Part shown: positions 9,801 through 15,223 of the stretch, piece by piece | How positions within the stretch are numbered: the stretch's first letter is position 1 | How the letters are laid out: every line of letters starts with the position of its first letter | DNA from: a virus | Virus record (IMG/VR): IMGVR_UViG_3300029448_000386 | Span: 3,997 to 25,683 of that record | DNA length: 21,687 nt | Direction: 5' to 3' (one strand) | The notes under the pieces: generated by a model | Told to the model about the DNA's origin: nothing | Databases searched by the model: none | The model's input: the letters and a program-made list of their open reading frames with translations, nothing else | Translations under genes and position numbers: made by a program

Positions 9801-12800
9801 TCAGAAGGCTTAAAGGAAGAGGCGGACACATCATACCGACTTCAGCACCAACCTAGAGGTCCTCAGGACGAAGATCCAATTAGGTTAGATGATCTTACAA
9901 TATCAACAAATGGTGAACAAGCTGGGTATCCAAGTGATTTTTACTCACCAAGAGGCAAGCAACTATATGCTACCGCCACAGGTGAATTTGGGATAGCAAA
10001 CAATGAAAGTTATCAAGCTATATTAAAAGCAAGAGGGAAACCAGACGCTGAAGTTACAATCTACAGAGGTGTTCCAAATGAAGATTCCATAACAAGCATA
10101 AACTCTGGTGACTTTGTAACGCTTAGTAAAAAATATGCTGAGCTTCATGCAAGATCTGGTTATGGCTTGGGCGGAAATCAAAGAGGCAAGGTTCTTTCAC
10201 AAACAGCATTAGTCGAAGATATTTATTGGGATGGCAACGATGTAAACGAATTTGGGTATTTTCCACCCAACCCATACATACCCTACATAGAAGACTCGAA
10301 AAGAGGATATGCCCAGTCATGGGAAGAAACCGTTGTGTCAAACAATGACAGTGCAATTAATAACTTTATTAGTGGCATGAAGAGAGTGTTCTCAAAAAGA
10401 GATAGATTTGTTGGAGAGTTTATAAGCTCTTCAGATGAGTTTGGAAGAATAGAAGAATTTGTTAGTGAAAAAACTATCGGCATAAAGAAAAGAATGAACG
10501 TTCTTGAGGGTGCTCAACGTTACATGGAAATGGTAATGAACCGTGCTGGTCGTGTTGAAATGATTATGAAGTACGGCGTTCCTGTTATGAGAAAAGATGG
10601 AGGAATTAGTTTTGGTAAAGAGAAAGGCTTATTTCAAATATTTGAAAACTACACTATCAAAGAGTATCAAGATTGGGAGAAGTATGCCAAAGCAAGAAGA
10701 GCACAGGCTTTGGGAGACAAAGAAAAGTTTATTGGACAAAAGCTAATACAAGATGGACTAGCACTTGAGAACGCAAAATATAAAAAATCTTTTGACGAAT
10801 ATCAAAAATTCAATACTGGTTTATTAGATTTTATGGTGCAAGCTGGCATGCTTGATCAGAGACAAAGAGACAACTTAGCAAAATACGATTACTTGCCATT
10901 CTACAGAGCGATAGAGGAAGATACATACAGAGGCGGTATGTTGTTTAAGTCAGATGTTAGAGGTCCTAACACTACAGCCGTTCTTAACAACCCACAACCA
11001 ATGATACAAAAATATTCTGGAGGCAGAACTCCAATAGGCGATCTCGCAGAAAACATGTTTAGAAACGCTCATGCTCTTATAGATACTGCCATGAAAAACA
11101 AGGCTATGGAAAAAGCGGTAAACCTCATGGAAAGAGCCGACATGGGGAAAAGAGTTTCCAGTGAACAAAGAAAACTATTAGGAGAGAAAGGTCTTGTCGT
11201 ATCGTTTAGAAAGAACGTTCTTCTTAAGACTGGTAAGGTTGCAAACAGGACTATTCACTATGATATAACAGAGAACCCATACGCTTACGCCTCACTAGCC
11301 GCAATGACACCAAGACAAACTGACGGCTTATTTAAAATGATGGAAAGTTTGGGTAGAATATTTAGAGAAGGTATAACTCACGCACCACCATTTATGATTG
11401 CAAACTTAATAAGAGGTGATATGGCGGCATTTGTTACTGTGGACGCACCTCTTGTTCCTGTAACAGATACAATGGTTGGTCTTAAGAACGCTTATCAAGA
11501 GAGCGAAACAATCAAAGAAATGAAACTTATATCAGGTGTGGGTGGTTATACATTTGGCGATGATTTTCGTGACTCTGCAAGACTTTTAAAAAGACAAATG
11601 AGGCAAAGAAACAGAGGATACAATGTTGTCGGTGACATGCAGGGATTTACAGATCTTATAAAAGCTGGATGGGGTCAGTTAACAAGAGCAGGCGAAGCTA
11701 CAGAACTTGCAACTCGTGAGGCTATATACAGAAAACTAGTAGATACTGGTATGTCAAAAGAGGATGCAGCTTATGAAGCCTTAAATGTTATAAACTTTAA
11801 CAGAAAGGGAGCGGCTCAAACAAAGGTCGGTGTATTTGTCAATTCATTATTACCACTTGTGCCGTTCTTAAATGCAAGATTTCAAGGTTTGTACAGAACG
11901 TTTGAGCCAATGACAACTGGTAAACAAGCTGACAGAAGCAAGACAATAGGCAAAGGTCTTATGCTAATGGCGGCAAATATGGCTTTGTATTCCCTTATGT
12001 CTCAAGATGATCGTTGGAGAGAAGAGCCAATGCACAGAAAGCTTGCGTATCATATAATATATCCAAACGTATTAGGATTAGAAGGAGTTTTAGGTACAGA
12101 GCCTATACTTATTCCAAGAGCTTTTGAGATTGGTGCTATATTCACATCAATACCAGAATTATTTGTTGACGGCATGACAACTGAAAGCAGTGAGTATGTC
12201 AGGGATGGTCTTCTTCATACATTCATCAATACGTTCTCATTTAATCCGTTGCCACAAGCTTTAATTCCTGCCGTTGAAGTTGCTTCAAATTATGATTTTT
12301 TTACTGGCAGAAACTTGGACACAGCATCTCAACAAAGATACCTTAAGTCCGAGCGTGTAGGACCTACCACGCCAGAGGCAACGAGACTACTGTCTAAGGC
12401 AAGTCAAGACACTCTTTCGCCAAATCAAATATCTCAACTTGTTGAAGGTTATTTAGGAACACTTGGAGGTTATATGCTAACAGCATTTGATGTTATAGCA
12501 TCAGGTATGGGTGTTATACCAACAAGACCGACTGGCGTTTTTGGATCAAACCCAATTGGGCAGACTGCTGAGGCTTTGGGCTTTGGAAGATTTAGAAAAC
12601 CAGATCCTGACCCGTCAAATCGTTTTGTAGGGGATTTCTATGACCTCAAGAAAGAGGTAGAGACGATCTATTCTACTGTTAACATGCTTAAAAGGGACGG
12701 TAGAGTTGAGCAAGCGTTTGCTTTAATGGATAAGCACAAAACAAAATTAAGATACAGGAAGTTTCTCTTAAACATAAACAAGAAACTTCAAAAAATAAAT

Positions 12801-12938
12801 GGCGATATAAGAAAAATAAGACTAGATGAAAATCTTTCTGGGGATGAAAAAGAGAAAAGACTAAAGTCGTTAATAAGAAATAGAAATGCAACGGCTAAAC
12901 AAGTCGATAAAATTTTAACCAATATAAGAGAGTCATAA
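3870..12938 (+). CDS. giant multidomain (polyvalent) virion/ejection protein, 3022 aa
   Basis: One uninterrupted frame takes up over 40% of the window. Order by residue: 1-35, short MPIIQMPDGFVVNFPDDMP-type N-terminal module; 50-340, Gly/Ala-rich helices with hydrophobic stretches and a QTIPEAF motif, probably membrane-interacting; 368-436 and 473-545, a degenerate duplicated helical unit; 895-1060, zincin protease (HEAFH 926-930); 1110-1245, possible BECR-type nuclease; 1310-1700, helix-hairpin-helix/DNA-glycosylase-like; 1784-1870, GNAT; 1988-2135, ADP-ribosyltransferase-like; about 2400-2720, LPD38-like; C-terminal coiled coil. EESERG occurs at 677, 1275 and 1774, and EESARA at 1081, all between domains. 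The layout matches the 'polyvalent proteins' described for phages and conjugative elements, thought to enter the cell with the DNA. By position it corresponds to T7 gp16. Starts on TAATG. Domain calls are by eye; the family assignment is firmer than any single activity. Confidence 0.85.
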   Translation: MPIIQMPDGFVVNFPDDMPRSQIVQAIQDSQFRVNENERLKKEEEIERKRNEVGIAGAFGRGLSRGMTQTAGLLFDGLPALVGKGLGAEEYYNKQIDEYNARMEKMEEERPSLVPSYKDIDSVSDAAKYGLETVGMLAPSLATSILGGGVGAVAAKQGIKQLLKKGLVKEAGAVAKNAQAIGNIGGAFAGSGVQTIPEAFLTLEQETGDASVGASLLVGSFNAALDSIVPAAFLSRLGKGGREELAKGMLVRSLQKLGTTQAKTKKSAMAQQALKSGIVEGITEGLQQTTQVSAARLLDDNEEFFQSGDFSQILDATIRGAIGGKAFGAGAGFFTETTVQKEAREKAEKNSGLVDALEVVKEGGGFQPLLQLDFDQDTADAETQVEEIKKVKGLPNKVRTILNSKTLEAQEKLKRVASIQEALKQKVDPETKERKDREDKAIKTFERSGLSDNLIDQIIEQSRIITLDDKTPPLLQIEFNPDAVNTEAELKRVRKIATQELPLRHAMKKILDSKKISTPDKLYAFNRFIQAERARLDPKTELEKDLEAVDKVAGFEVTKKDIQLTDERPTEYKVVDLKGKDQKVPPFADLEEAKTYIQEQDKPEKFKLQNQLNDDVYNGIATKDLPPTEREVDTKTILEQRKKIMLGQPIGKRRVLSTKEAQKLLLTGQLKDSSYFEESERGVDPVETTEQQESSSAVDYIFNYYQNFPNYLEGERGLSKPEIIKALNIIKENSGQYANLIESGFDSPITRDAVLSIVREQVRATPTAQQAPTRQAFDDEVQQEQEKRVITTDSKLYRNAVKVVNNRIDEIEKRGEQGKLNADALREVLDDNKRTVGELFVAFEVADVMTKVLPEKSGHAIKFVEALKSIDKQTGELIEGTEGQVQGRRNAHAKLISLAMKTGTISKDGKVFLEFNPEILQETASHEAFHVMQDFFIQYDPQSKKILDQEFGSTNKVDTLVDYPTSKSAKWIKRTNLKLHEDLLAINTRNGGITGRELQAYAFSAYNKSRQEGKVPVMAGGLARYFRFVSSFLERLSNSFKGYGFKNAEDVFEAVATGVASKPFNNRGLQERSQDPISDLEESARAPSDDLLTGPNGQRYATDIRRSQTLLKLNNNSTTIAKIGLRKNEKKKNIVLPQGERYYSKRKEKFGGHGADIILHPSNVNLIKLNTPHNNVVSFIQDVVTNGKIERDSEGFINIRYKNPSYKQIGVVRLQQDPRDENNMNVMHAYSRDDKKLAQETARVQRQQYQKIQDRQTEQASQEDIEAYRKMRDTEESERGLRGVEAGRSVSSRMPTAKTATENAFKDFLSIDSSPVRQTPTALAKTARQLKGYNIIQEGETDGLSDNEILDLYIDRAKSNLLYIYNNIPENIRGRSRLWYEGANRIANRFARIPMESYKKNRNLTVEQTSGILAALSPQKDWFQNASLAERLIDIMTSQAGVKFTPEMAVTAKRIFGKKQYKPMLDEIKDKSLSDLEYNVATKQPYQATYRAMWIRIFDETYNDRGHRVISPEGEFLDFARRKRTKKQIKNGELGTPKATGWGSLVEIAKAVRMYENDEIDVISAELGTGHKIRSFYNNIANPLDEKGSATIDTHAVAALFLQPFSGASIPVSHNFGVMSSKTKGVEGSASVGPLGSKGMYGINYEAYVMAAREAGVLPREMQSITWEAVRGLFTPEFKTKENVAYIENVWNNYRNGKITIDQARQEVMDYANSKTETESFGRPDWDRPTDRRNEVSFDSSYKKKLLRTGISRRDRADGRTRGTDPRDVQRVTEESERGITQSKQGEYDVLEFNMDGKKVGELFLSNVRGEKEIELLQVDPEYRRMGVATALYDQAEKIGAKPSDNLTLDAYRFLKSRNPKLVKDSLYRYYDDLIGKKINSESINGEIVDVRNNNVSVRSERGGIFPLKKDALRQLNLIPEQNIYDQQISLKEERKTLKRKDVLSGLTPSEHDRRRTIEKELAEINTQLSRQVGNARSEGLKEEADTSYRLQHQPRGPQDEDPIRLDDLTISTNGEQAGYPSDFYSPRGKQLYATATGEFGIANNESYQAILKARGKPDAEVTIYRGVPNEDSITSINSGDFVTLSKKYAELHARSGYGLGGNQRGKVLSQTALVEDIYWDGNDVNEFGYFPPNPYIPYIEDSKRGYAQSWEETVVSNNDSAINNFISGMKRVFSKRDRFVGEFISSSDEFGRIEEFVSEKTIGIKKRMNVLEGAQRYMEMVMNRAGRVEMIMKYGVPVMRKDGGISFGKEKGLFQIFENYTIKEYQDWEKYAKARRAQALGDKEKFIGQKLIQDGLALENAKYKKSFDEYQKFNTGLLDFMVQAGMLDQRQRDNLAKYDYLPFYRAIEEDTYRGGMLFKSDVRGPNTTAVLNNPQPMIQKYSGGRTPIGDLAENMFRNAHALIDTAMKNKAMEKAVNLMERADMGKRVSSEQRKLLGEKGLVVSFRKNVLLKTGKVANRTIHYDITENPYAYASLAAMTPRQTDGLFKMMESLGRIFREGITHAPPFMIANLIRGDMAAFVTVDAPLVPVTDTMVGLKNAYQESETIKEMKLISGVGGYTFGDDFRDSARLLKRQMRQRNRGYNVVGDMQGFTDLIKAGWGQLTRAGEATELATREAIYRKLVDTGMSKEDAAYEALNVINFNRKGAAQTKVGVFVNSLLPLVPFLNARFQGLYRTFEPMTTGKQADRSKTIGKGLMLMAANMALYSLMSQDDRWREEPMHRKLAYHIIYPNVLGLEGVLGTEPILIPRAFEIGAIFTSIPELFVDGMTTESSEYVRDGLLHTFINTFSFNPLPQALIPAVEVASNYDFFTGRNLDTASQQRYLKSERVGPTTPEATRLLSKASQDTLSPNQISQLVEGYLGTLGGYMLTAFDVIASGMGVIPTRPTGVFGSNPIGQTAEALGFGRFRKPDPDPSNRFVGDFYDLKKEVETIYSTVNMLKRDGRVEQAFALMDKHKTKLRYRKFLLNINKKLQKINGDIRKIRLDENLSGDEKEKRLKSLIRNRNATAKQVDKILTNIRES
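4971..5177 (+). repeat. degenerate protein-level repeat, copy 1 (giant protein 368-436)
   Basis: Encodes a unit starting PLLQLDFDQD and ending VDPETKERKD. It aligns with copy 2 at 5286-5504; over the last 36 residues of both units 14 are identical, including IL.SK, KL and DP.T. The copies lie 105 residues apart. The similarity is visible in protein, not in DNA, so the duplication is old. Confidence 0.65.
5286..5504 (+). repeat. degenerate protein-level repeat, copy 2 (giant protein 473-545)
   Basis: Encodes a unit starting PLLQIEFNPD and ending LDPKTELEKD, the counterpart of 4971-5177. The lead-in segments (KNSGLVDAL before copy 1, ERSGLSDNLID before copy 2) are also alike, so the full unit may be close to 105 residues. 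Confidence 0.65.
6552..7049 (+). other. zincin metallopeptidase-like domain inside the giant protein
   Basis: Residues about 895-1060. The motif ASHEAFHVMQDFF gives HExxH at H926-E927-H930. A downstream GRELQAYAFSAY segment provides a plausible third ligand, E997, in the gluzincin manner. Known zincins use HExxH plus a downstream acidic or His ligand to bind zinc and cleave peptides. The target is unknown; it could be host proteins, other virion proteins or the giant protein itself. Confidence 0.7.
7197..7604 (+). other. possible BECR-type nuclease-like domain inside the giant protein
   Basis: Residues about 1110-1245, bracketed by EESARA (1081) and EESERG (1275). The segment has YYSKR, GGHGADIILHPS and a beta-rich IGVVRLQQDP..ENNMNVMHAYS tail. 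This loosely resembles phage Barnase-EndoU-ColicinE5/D-RelE-like domains, with a His early and a beta hairpin late. No catalytic set is certain. It could instead be another large-polyvalent-protein accessory domain. Confidence 0.35.
7797..8969 (+). other. helix-hairpin-helix/DNA-glycosylase-like domain inside the giant protein
   Basis: Residues about 1310-1700, all helical. LGTGHKIRSFYNNI (K1572) followed by ATIDTHAVAALF (D1593) matches the hairpin GxGxK and the VDTH catalytic segment of the endonuclease III/HhH-GPD family. There, Lys and Asp lie 18 residues apart; here they lie 21 apart. A conserved-looking GILAALSPQKDWFQN precedes it and EMQSITWEAVRGLF follows. I recall domains of unknown function in phage large proteins with the same signatures. 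The glycosylase relationship is inferred from the motif alone. Confidence 0.5.
9219..9479 (+). other. GNAT acetyltransferase-like domain inside the giant protein
   Basis: Residues about 1784-1870, starting right after EESERG (1774). IELLQVDPEYRRMGVATALYD contains the acetyl-CoA-binding motif A of GNAT enzymes, (R/Q)xxGx(G/A), here R1824-R-M-G1827-V-A1829. It is preceded by the usual strand pair and followed by a helix. The domain is short but complete enough to bind acetyl-CoA. The acceptor is unknown. Confidence 0.65.
9837..10274 (+). other. ADP-ribosyltransferase-like domain inside the giant protein
   Basis: Residues about 1988-2135. It shows the order VTIYRGVP (R2066), GDFVTLSKKYAELH (S2086) and NDVNEFGY (E2127), which fits the Arg-Ser-Glu triad of NAD-dependent ADP-ribosyltransferases. 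I recall the same GD(W/F)VTLS..YA..H plus ND.NE.GY pairing in other phage large proteins. The spacing is short, and no activity can be asserted from sequence alone. Confidence 0.55.
11067..12029 (+). other. LPD38-like domain inside the giant protein
   Basis: Residues about 2400-2720. Signature-like stretches are THAPPFMIANLIRGDMAAFV (about 2503-2522), ATREAIYRKLVDTGMSKEDA (about 2615-2634), a VINFNRKGA segment and PLVPFLNARFQGLYR. These recur in the large polyvalent protein-associated domain 38 found at the C-terminal end of giant phage and mobile-element proteins. The function is unknown; the hydrophobic helices suggest membrane contact. Confidence 0.65.
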
Positions 12939-12939
12939 A

Positions 12940-13149
12940 ATGTGGATACCTGTAATAACAATACTGTGGTCTTTAGGAGACACAGCAGCTTGGGTAAATT
13001 TTCCTATGATAAATTTCCCACTTTCAACATCAGATAAATGTTACGAATACATTGATCAAGTAAGAACGCAAACAATGTTAAATCCTGATTATTTAAACGG
13101 ATACAGCACTTGCGTTTACATTGGAGAACCTAAAGGAGAAAAGACATAA
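12940..13149 (+). CDS. small possibly exported protein, 69 aa
   Basis: Starts two bases after the giant gene's stop codon. The N-terminus MWIPVITILWSLGDTAAW is hydrophobic and could act as a weak signal or membrane anchor, but no basic residue precedes it. Two cysteines (in SDKCYEYI and YSTCVYIG) could form a disulfide if the protein leaves the cytoplasm. The stop codon overlaps the holin ATG. Small two-cysteine proteins near lysis genes are common in marine phages as I recall, but I do not recognise a named family. Confidence 0.65.
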   Translation: MWIPVITILWSLGDTAAWVNFPMINFPLSTSDKCYEYIDQVRTQTMLNPDYLNGYSTCVYIGEPKGEKT

Positions 13150-13532
13150 TGTTTCAAGCACTTATAGGACCAATCAGCGAACTTGCAGGGTCATTTATGC
13201 AAGGTCAGATTAACAAACAAAAAGCCAAAGCAACTCTTGCTCAGACAAAAGCTGAAGCCGAAGCTGAAATAATGCGGACTGCAGCCACACATGATTCTAA
13301 GTGGGAAATCATTATGGCACAAGGAACTCAAAACTCGTGGAAAGATGAGCTTGTCACAATCGTTATACTAATTCCAACAATTTTGGTATTCATTCCCGGT
13401 ATGGAAGATGTAGTCAAGAACGGTTTTGCTAGACTTAATGAGTTACCAGAGTGGTACACATATCTATTGTTTCTTACAGTTTCCGCCGCACTTGGAATAA
13501 GAGGCTTAGATAAATTTAGAGGCAAAAAATAA
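13149..13532 (+). CDS. holin-like protein (GTA_holin_3TM type), 127 aa
   Basis: Resembles the three-TM holin family of gene transfer agents and marine phages. It has a charged, Ala/Lys/Glu-rich helical N-terminal half (20-45), then NSWKDELVT leading into hydrophobic segments at about 69-84 (IVILIPTILVFIPG) and 103-117 (YTYLLFLTVSAALGI), and a basic tail RGLDKFRGKK. The pattern SWKDE....(hydrophobic)..P, followed by GF..L...P.WY, is typical of this family. Holins form lesions in the inner membrane and so time endolysin release. Its ATG overlaps the upstream stop codon and its stop codon overlaps the next ATG (TAATG at both ends). This places it in a coupled lysis group ahead of the lysozyme at 13987. 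Confidence 0.75.
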   Translation: MFQALIGPISELAGSFMQGQINKQKAKATLAQTKAEAEAEIMRTAATHDSKWEIIMAQGTQNSWKDELVTIVILIPTILVFIPGMEDVVKNGFARLNELPEWYTYLLFLTVSAALGIRGLDKFRGKK

Positions 13533-13654
13533 TGCCTGAAGGTTGGGAATGGATTTTAGTTACAATGGTTAGCTTAAATACAATCATAAACGCAACATCA
13601 TTTTATTATGGGATAAAGAAATATGTCAGAAAACGCAAACGATCTAGTACCTGA
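13532..13654 (+). CDS. 40-aa single-pass membrane protein
   Basis: A short frame starting on TAATG at the holin stop codon: MPEGWEWILVTMVSLNTIIN, then ATSFYYGIKKYVRKRKRSST. One hydrophobic segment (about 7-27) is followed by a strongly basic tail, so a single membrane span with a cytoplasmic basic C-terminus is likely. It overlaps the next gene by 32 bases in another frame. Its place between two other membrane proteins suggests a lysis accessory such as an antiholin or pinholin-like peptide. I infer this from context and topology only. Confidence 0.6.
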   Translation: MPEGWEWILVTMVSLNTIINATSFYYGIKKYVRKRKRSST

Positions 13655-13850
13655 TAAACTAACATATCAAACAAACAAAAGGAGAATGGCATGGGTTTTA
13701 ATTTTTCTTATGGCTATTACCACTATTGTGACTCTTCTATTCCCAGAAAGATTAGCAGAAGCAGAGAGTATCCTTATGACACAATACATAAGTATGTGTG
13801 GACTGGTGGGAGCTTATTTTGGTTTTAGTGCAATCGGAAACAGAAAATAA
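13623..13850 (+). CDS. 75-aa two-span membrane protein, lysis group
   Basis: ATG start within the end of the 40-aa gene, with a weak GGGATAAAGAA upstream. A polar N-terminus and the basic KRRM at about 19-22 precede two hydrophobic spans: AWVLIFLMAITTIVTLLF (about 23-40) and LMTQYISMCGLVGAYFGFSA (about 51-70). The short polar link PERLAEAESI joins them, and the tail is short and basic. The two-span hairpin shape and the neighbours (holin-like genes before, lysozyme after) fit a class II-type holin or holin partner. I do not recognise a named family. Confidence 0.65.
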   Translation: MSENANDLVPDKLTYQTNKRRMAWVLIFLMAITTIVTLLFPERLAEAESILMTQYISMCGLVGAYFGFSAIGNRK

Positions 13851-13986
13851 AGGTTGGAACAACCACGAAGATACATTCGAGGAAACTCTTAGAAGAGAGT
13901 TACTGTCAGCAAGAGCAGAAATAAACCTATTACGACAAGATTTAAAAGAATTAACATATTCATATTATAAACTATTGAGGAACAGA
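13798..13986 (+). other. open in-frame extension upstream of the lysozyme (coiled coil)
   Basis: The lysozyme frame stays open upstream to a GTG at 13798. After 13850 it encodes a protein-like stretch, EDTFEETLRRELLSARAEIN then LLRQDLKELTYSYYKLLRNR, a clear amphipathic helix. The only in-frame starts upstream are GTG (13798, 13828) or TTG codons inside the 75-aa gene, none with a good ribosome binding site. It may be an N-terminal extension of some lysozyme molecules, a coupled small protein, or a remnant. Confidence 0.4.
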
Positions 13987-14469
13987 ATGGAATACTTTAT
14001 TGATAAACTACGCAAGGATTTAGAAAACGATGAAGGAAATAAGAAATCGATTTATCTCTGTTCGGAAGGCCATCCCACTTTTGGAATTGGACATTTGGTT
14101 ACGAAGAACGATCCAGAATATGGAAAGGAAGTCGGAACGAAGGTTTCTCATGAACGTATTTATAATGTTTTTGAAAGTGATGTCGCAACTACTATTAAAG
14201 ATTGTGGGCAAATATTCGAAGATTGGAATAAACTCCCAGAGGAAATCAGATTAGTTACGGCAAATATGTGTTTTCAATTAGGAATGCCAAGACTTTTAAA
14301 ATTTAAAAAGACTGTGGATGCTTGTAATCGTGGAGCATGGCATGAAATGGGCGAGGAGATGCGTGACTCTAGATGGAATAAACAAACGCCAAACAGATCA
14401 GAGCGATTAATAAAAAGAGTTCAGGCTCTGGGTCAAAATCAAACAACTGCTAACGCTCACTACGAATAG
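13987..14469 (+). CDS. T4-type lysozyme (endolysin, GH24), 160 aa
   Basis: Cleaves the glycan strands of peptidoglycan once the holin opens the membrane. The start ATG has GAGGA 5 bases upstream and gives 160 residues, close to T4 lysozyme (164). E16 (in NDEGNK), C25 (IYLCSEG) and T31 (PTFGIGHL) follow the family spacing Glu-8 aa-(Asp/Cys)-5 aa-Thr exactly. The T4 Asp20 position is therefore a cysteine here, as in the phage P1 lysozyme. GIGHLVTK after the triad, and the C-terminal RLIKRV helix region, fit GH24. No signal or SAR segment precedes this start, so release should depend on the holin. It is the last gene of the plus-strand late operon; its stop codon abuts the stop codon of the minus-strand block. 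Confidence 0.88.
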   Translation: MEYFIDKLRKDLENDEGNKKSIYLCSEGHPTFGIGHLVTKNDPEYGKEVGTKVSHERIYNVFESDVATTIKDCGQIFEDWNKLPEEIRLVTANMCFQLGMPRLLKFKKTVDACNRGAWHEMGEEMRDSRWNKQTPNRSERLIKRVQALGQNQTTANAHYE

Positions 14470-14955
14470 TTAAACATTTTTATCATAATGATTTTCAAAG
14501 TCTCGAATGAGGTTATCAAGGTCTCTTCTCTTTTGATCATAGGCATTGCCTTCAAGTTTTAAATCTGCTCTTGAATTTATTCCTATTAAACTTTTTAATG
14601 CATTAGAACATTCAATCTCTTGATTGCCCATTCCCCAATTGTAAGTTCCCTCTTCCATATTTCTTTGTTCAATATATTTTTGGAAGTCTTCATTCTTACA
14701 TAGCATTACAGACTTAGTAACGTATTTCTTTAAATCATTATCCTCATGAACTTCTTCAGGATTGTCGTAGTCTAATGCTTTAATTCCTATAGCCATAGGC
14801 AATCCCACAGGTGCAAACACCATCCAATCTGCATTACCAAACTCTGATACAGTTAAAGTTAATTGCCACAGTCCATCTGTGGTTTGTCTTAATGCGTGTT
14901 TCTTTGCTTCAAATCCGCTGACCTCAACGAATGCTTTTCTTGGCATTGGCTTCAT
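14470..14955 (-). CDS. unrecognised protein, 161 aa, end of the recombination block
   Basis: Last gene of the minus-strand block. It overlaps the end of the HNH/Ref-like gene by 32 bases. A second in-frame ATG lies three codons in (MPRKAF). The N-terminal 60 residues look like a small beta-rich fold: VEVSGFEAKKHAL, then LWQLTLTVSEF, then MVFAPVGLPMAIGIKALDYD. The C-terminal part is helical and charged, with a KRRDLDNLIRDFENHYD end. Two cysteines (MLCKNED, IECSNAL) are not arranged as a metal site. I do not recognise a family. Its place after nuclease, annealing and SSB-like genes suggests an accessory role in recombination or repair. Confidence 0.7.
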   Translation of the reverse strand: MKPMPRKAFVEVSGFEAKKHALRQTTDGLWQLTLTVSEFGNADWMVFAPVGLPMAIGIKALDYDNPEEVHEDNDLKKYVTKSVMLCKNEDFQKYIEQRNMEEGTYNWGMGNQEIECSNALKSLIGINSRADLKLEGNAYDQKRRDLDNLIRDFENHYDKNV

Positions 14956-15187
14956 TAGTATGTCTCCATAATTCTTGTGCTTTTTCTATTGGATCTACTC
15001 CCTTGAGTGACCAAAAAAGTTCTTCTTTTACTTTTGCGTTGTGCAGTTCGTGATGACATTCCCAACACAAAGGCACTGTCCAACAGTCGCTGACCTTGAG
15101 ACCCATTCCTGTCTTTTCGGAGTGCTTCACATGATGTGCGTGGACTGGTGGTTGACTTGAACATATTATACAAGGAAACCCCCTCAC
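14924..15187 (-). CDS. HNH/Ref-like nuclease (DUF968-type), at least 87 aa
   Basis: Cysteine and histidine pattern from the GTG at 15187: C6-x2-C9, HAHH at 16-19, GMGLKVSD, VPLC41-x2-C44-H45, H49, then FWSLKGVDPIEKAQELW. This matches the compact HNH domain of the phage P1 Ref / DUF968 group, metal-dependent nucleases (Ref acts with RecA). The residues before the GTG, in the same frame (RIRSPKHLKYV), look like the normal start of this domain. The real start may therefore lie between 15188 and the stop codon of the SSB-like gene at 15224-15226, although only non-standard start codons occur there. The two genes share one frame, separated by that stop codon. It lies in a recombination cassette. 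Confidence 0.78.
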   Translation of the reverse strand: MRGFPCIICSSQPPVHAHHVKHSEKTGMGLKVSDCWTVPLCWECHHELHNAKVKEELFWSLKGVDPIEKAQELWRHTNEANAKKSIR

Positions 15188-15223
15188 ATATTTTAAATGC
15201 TTGGGGGATCTTATCCTTTTTTT

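Noticed and set aside
14030-14254. 74-codon plus-strand frame inside the lysozyme gene
   Set aside because: The lysozyme frame has the full catalytic triad and family motifs here; the alternative frame has none.
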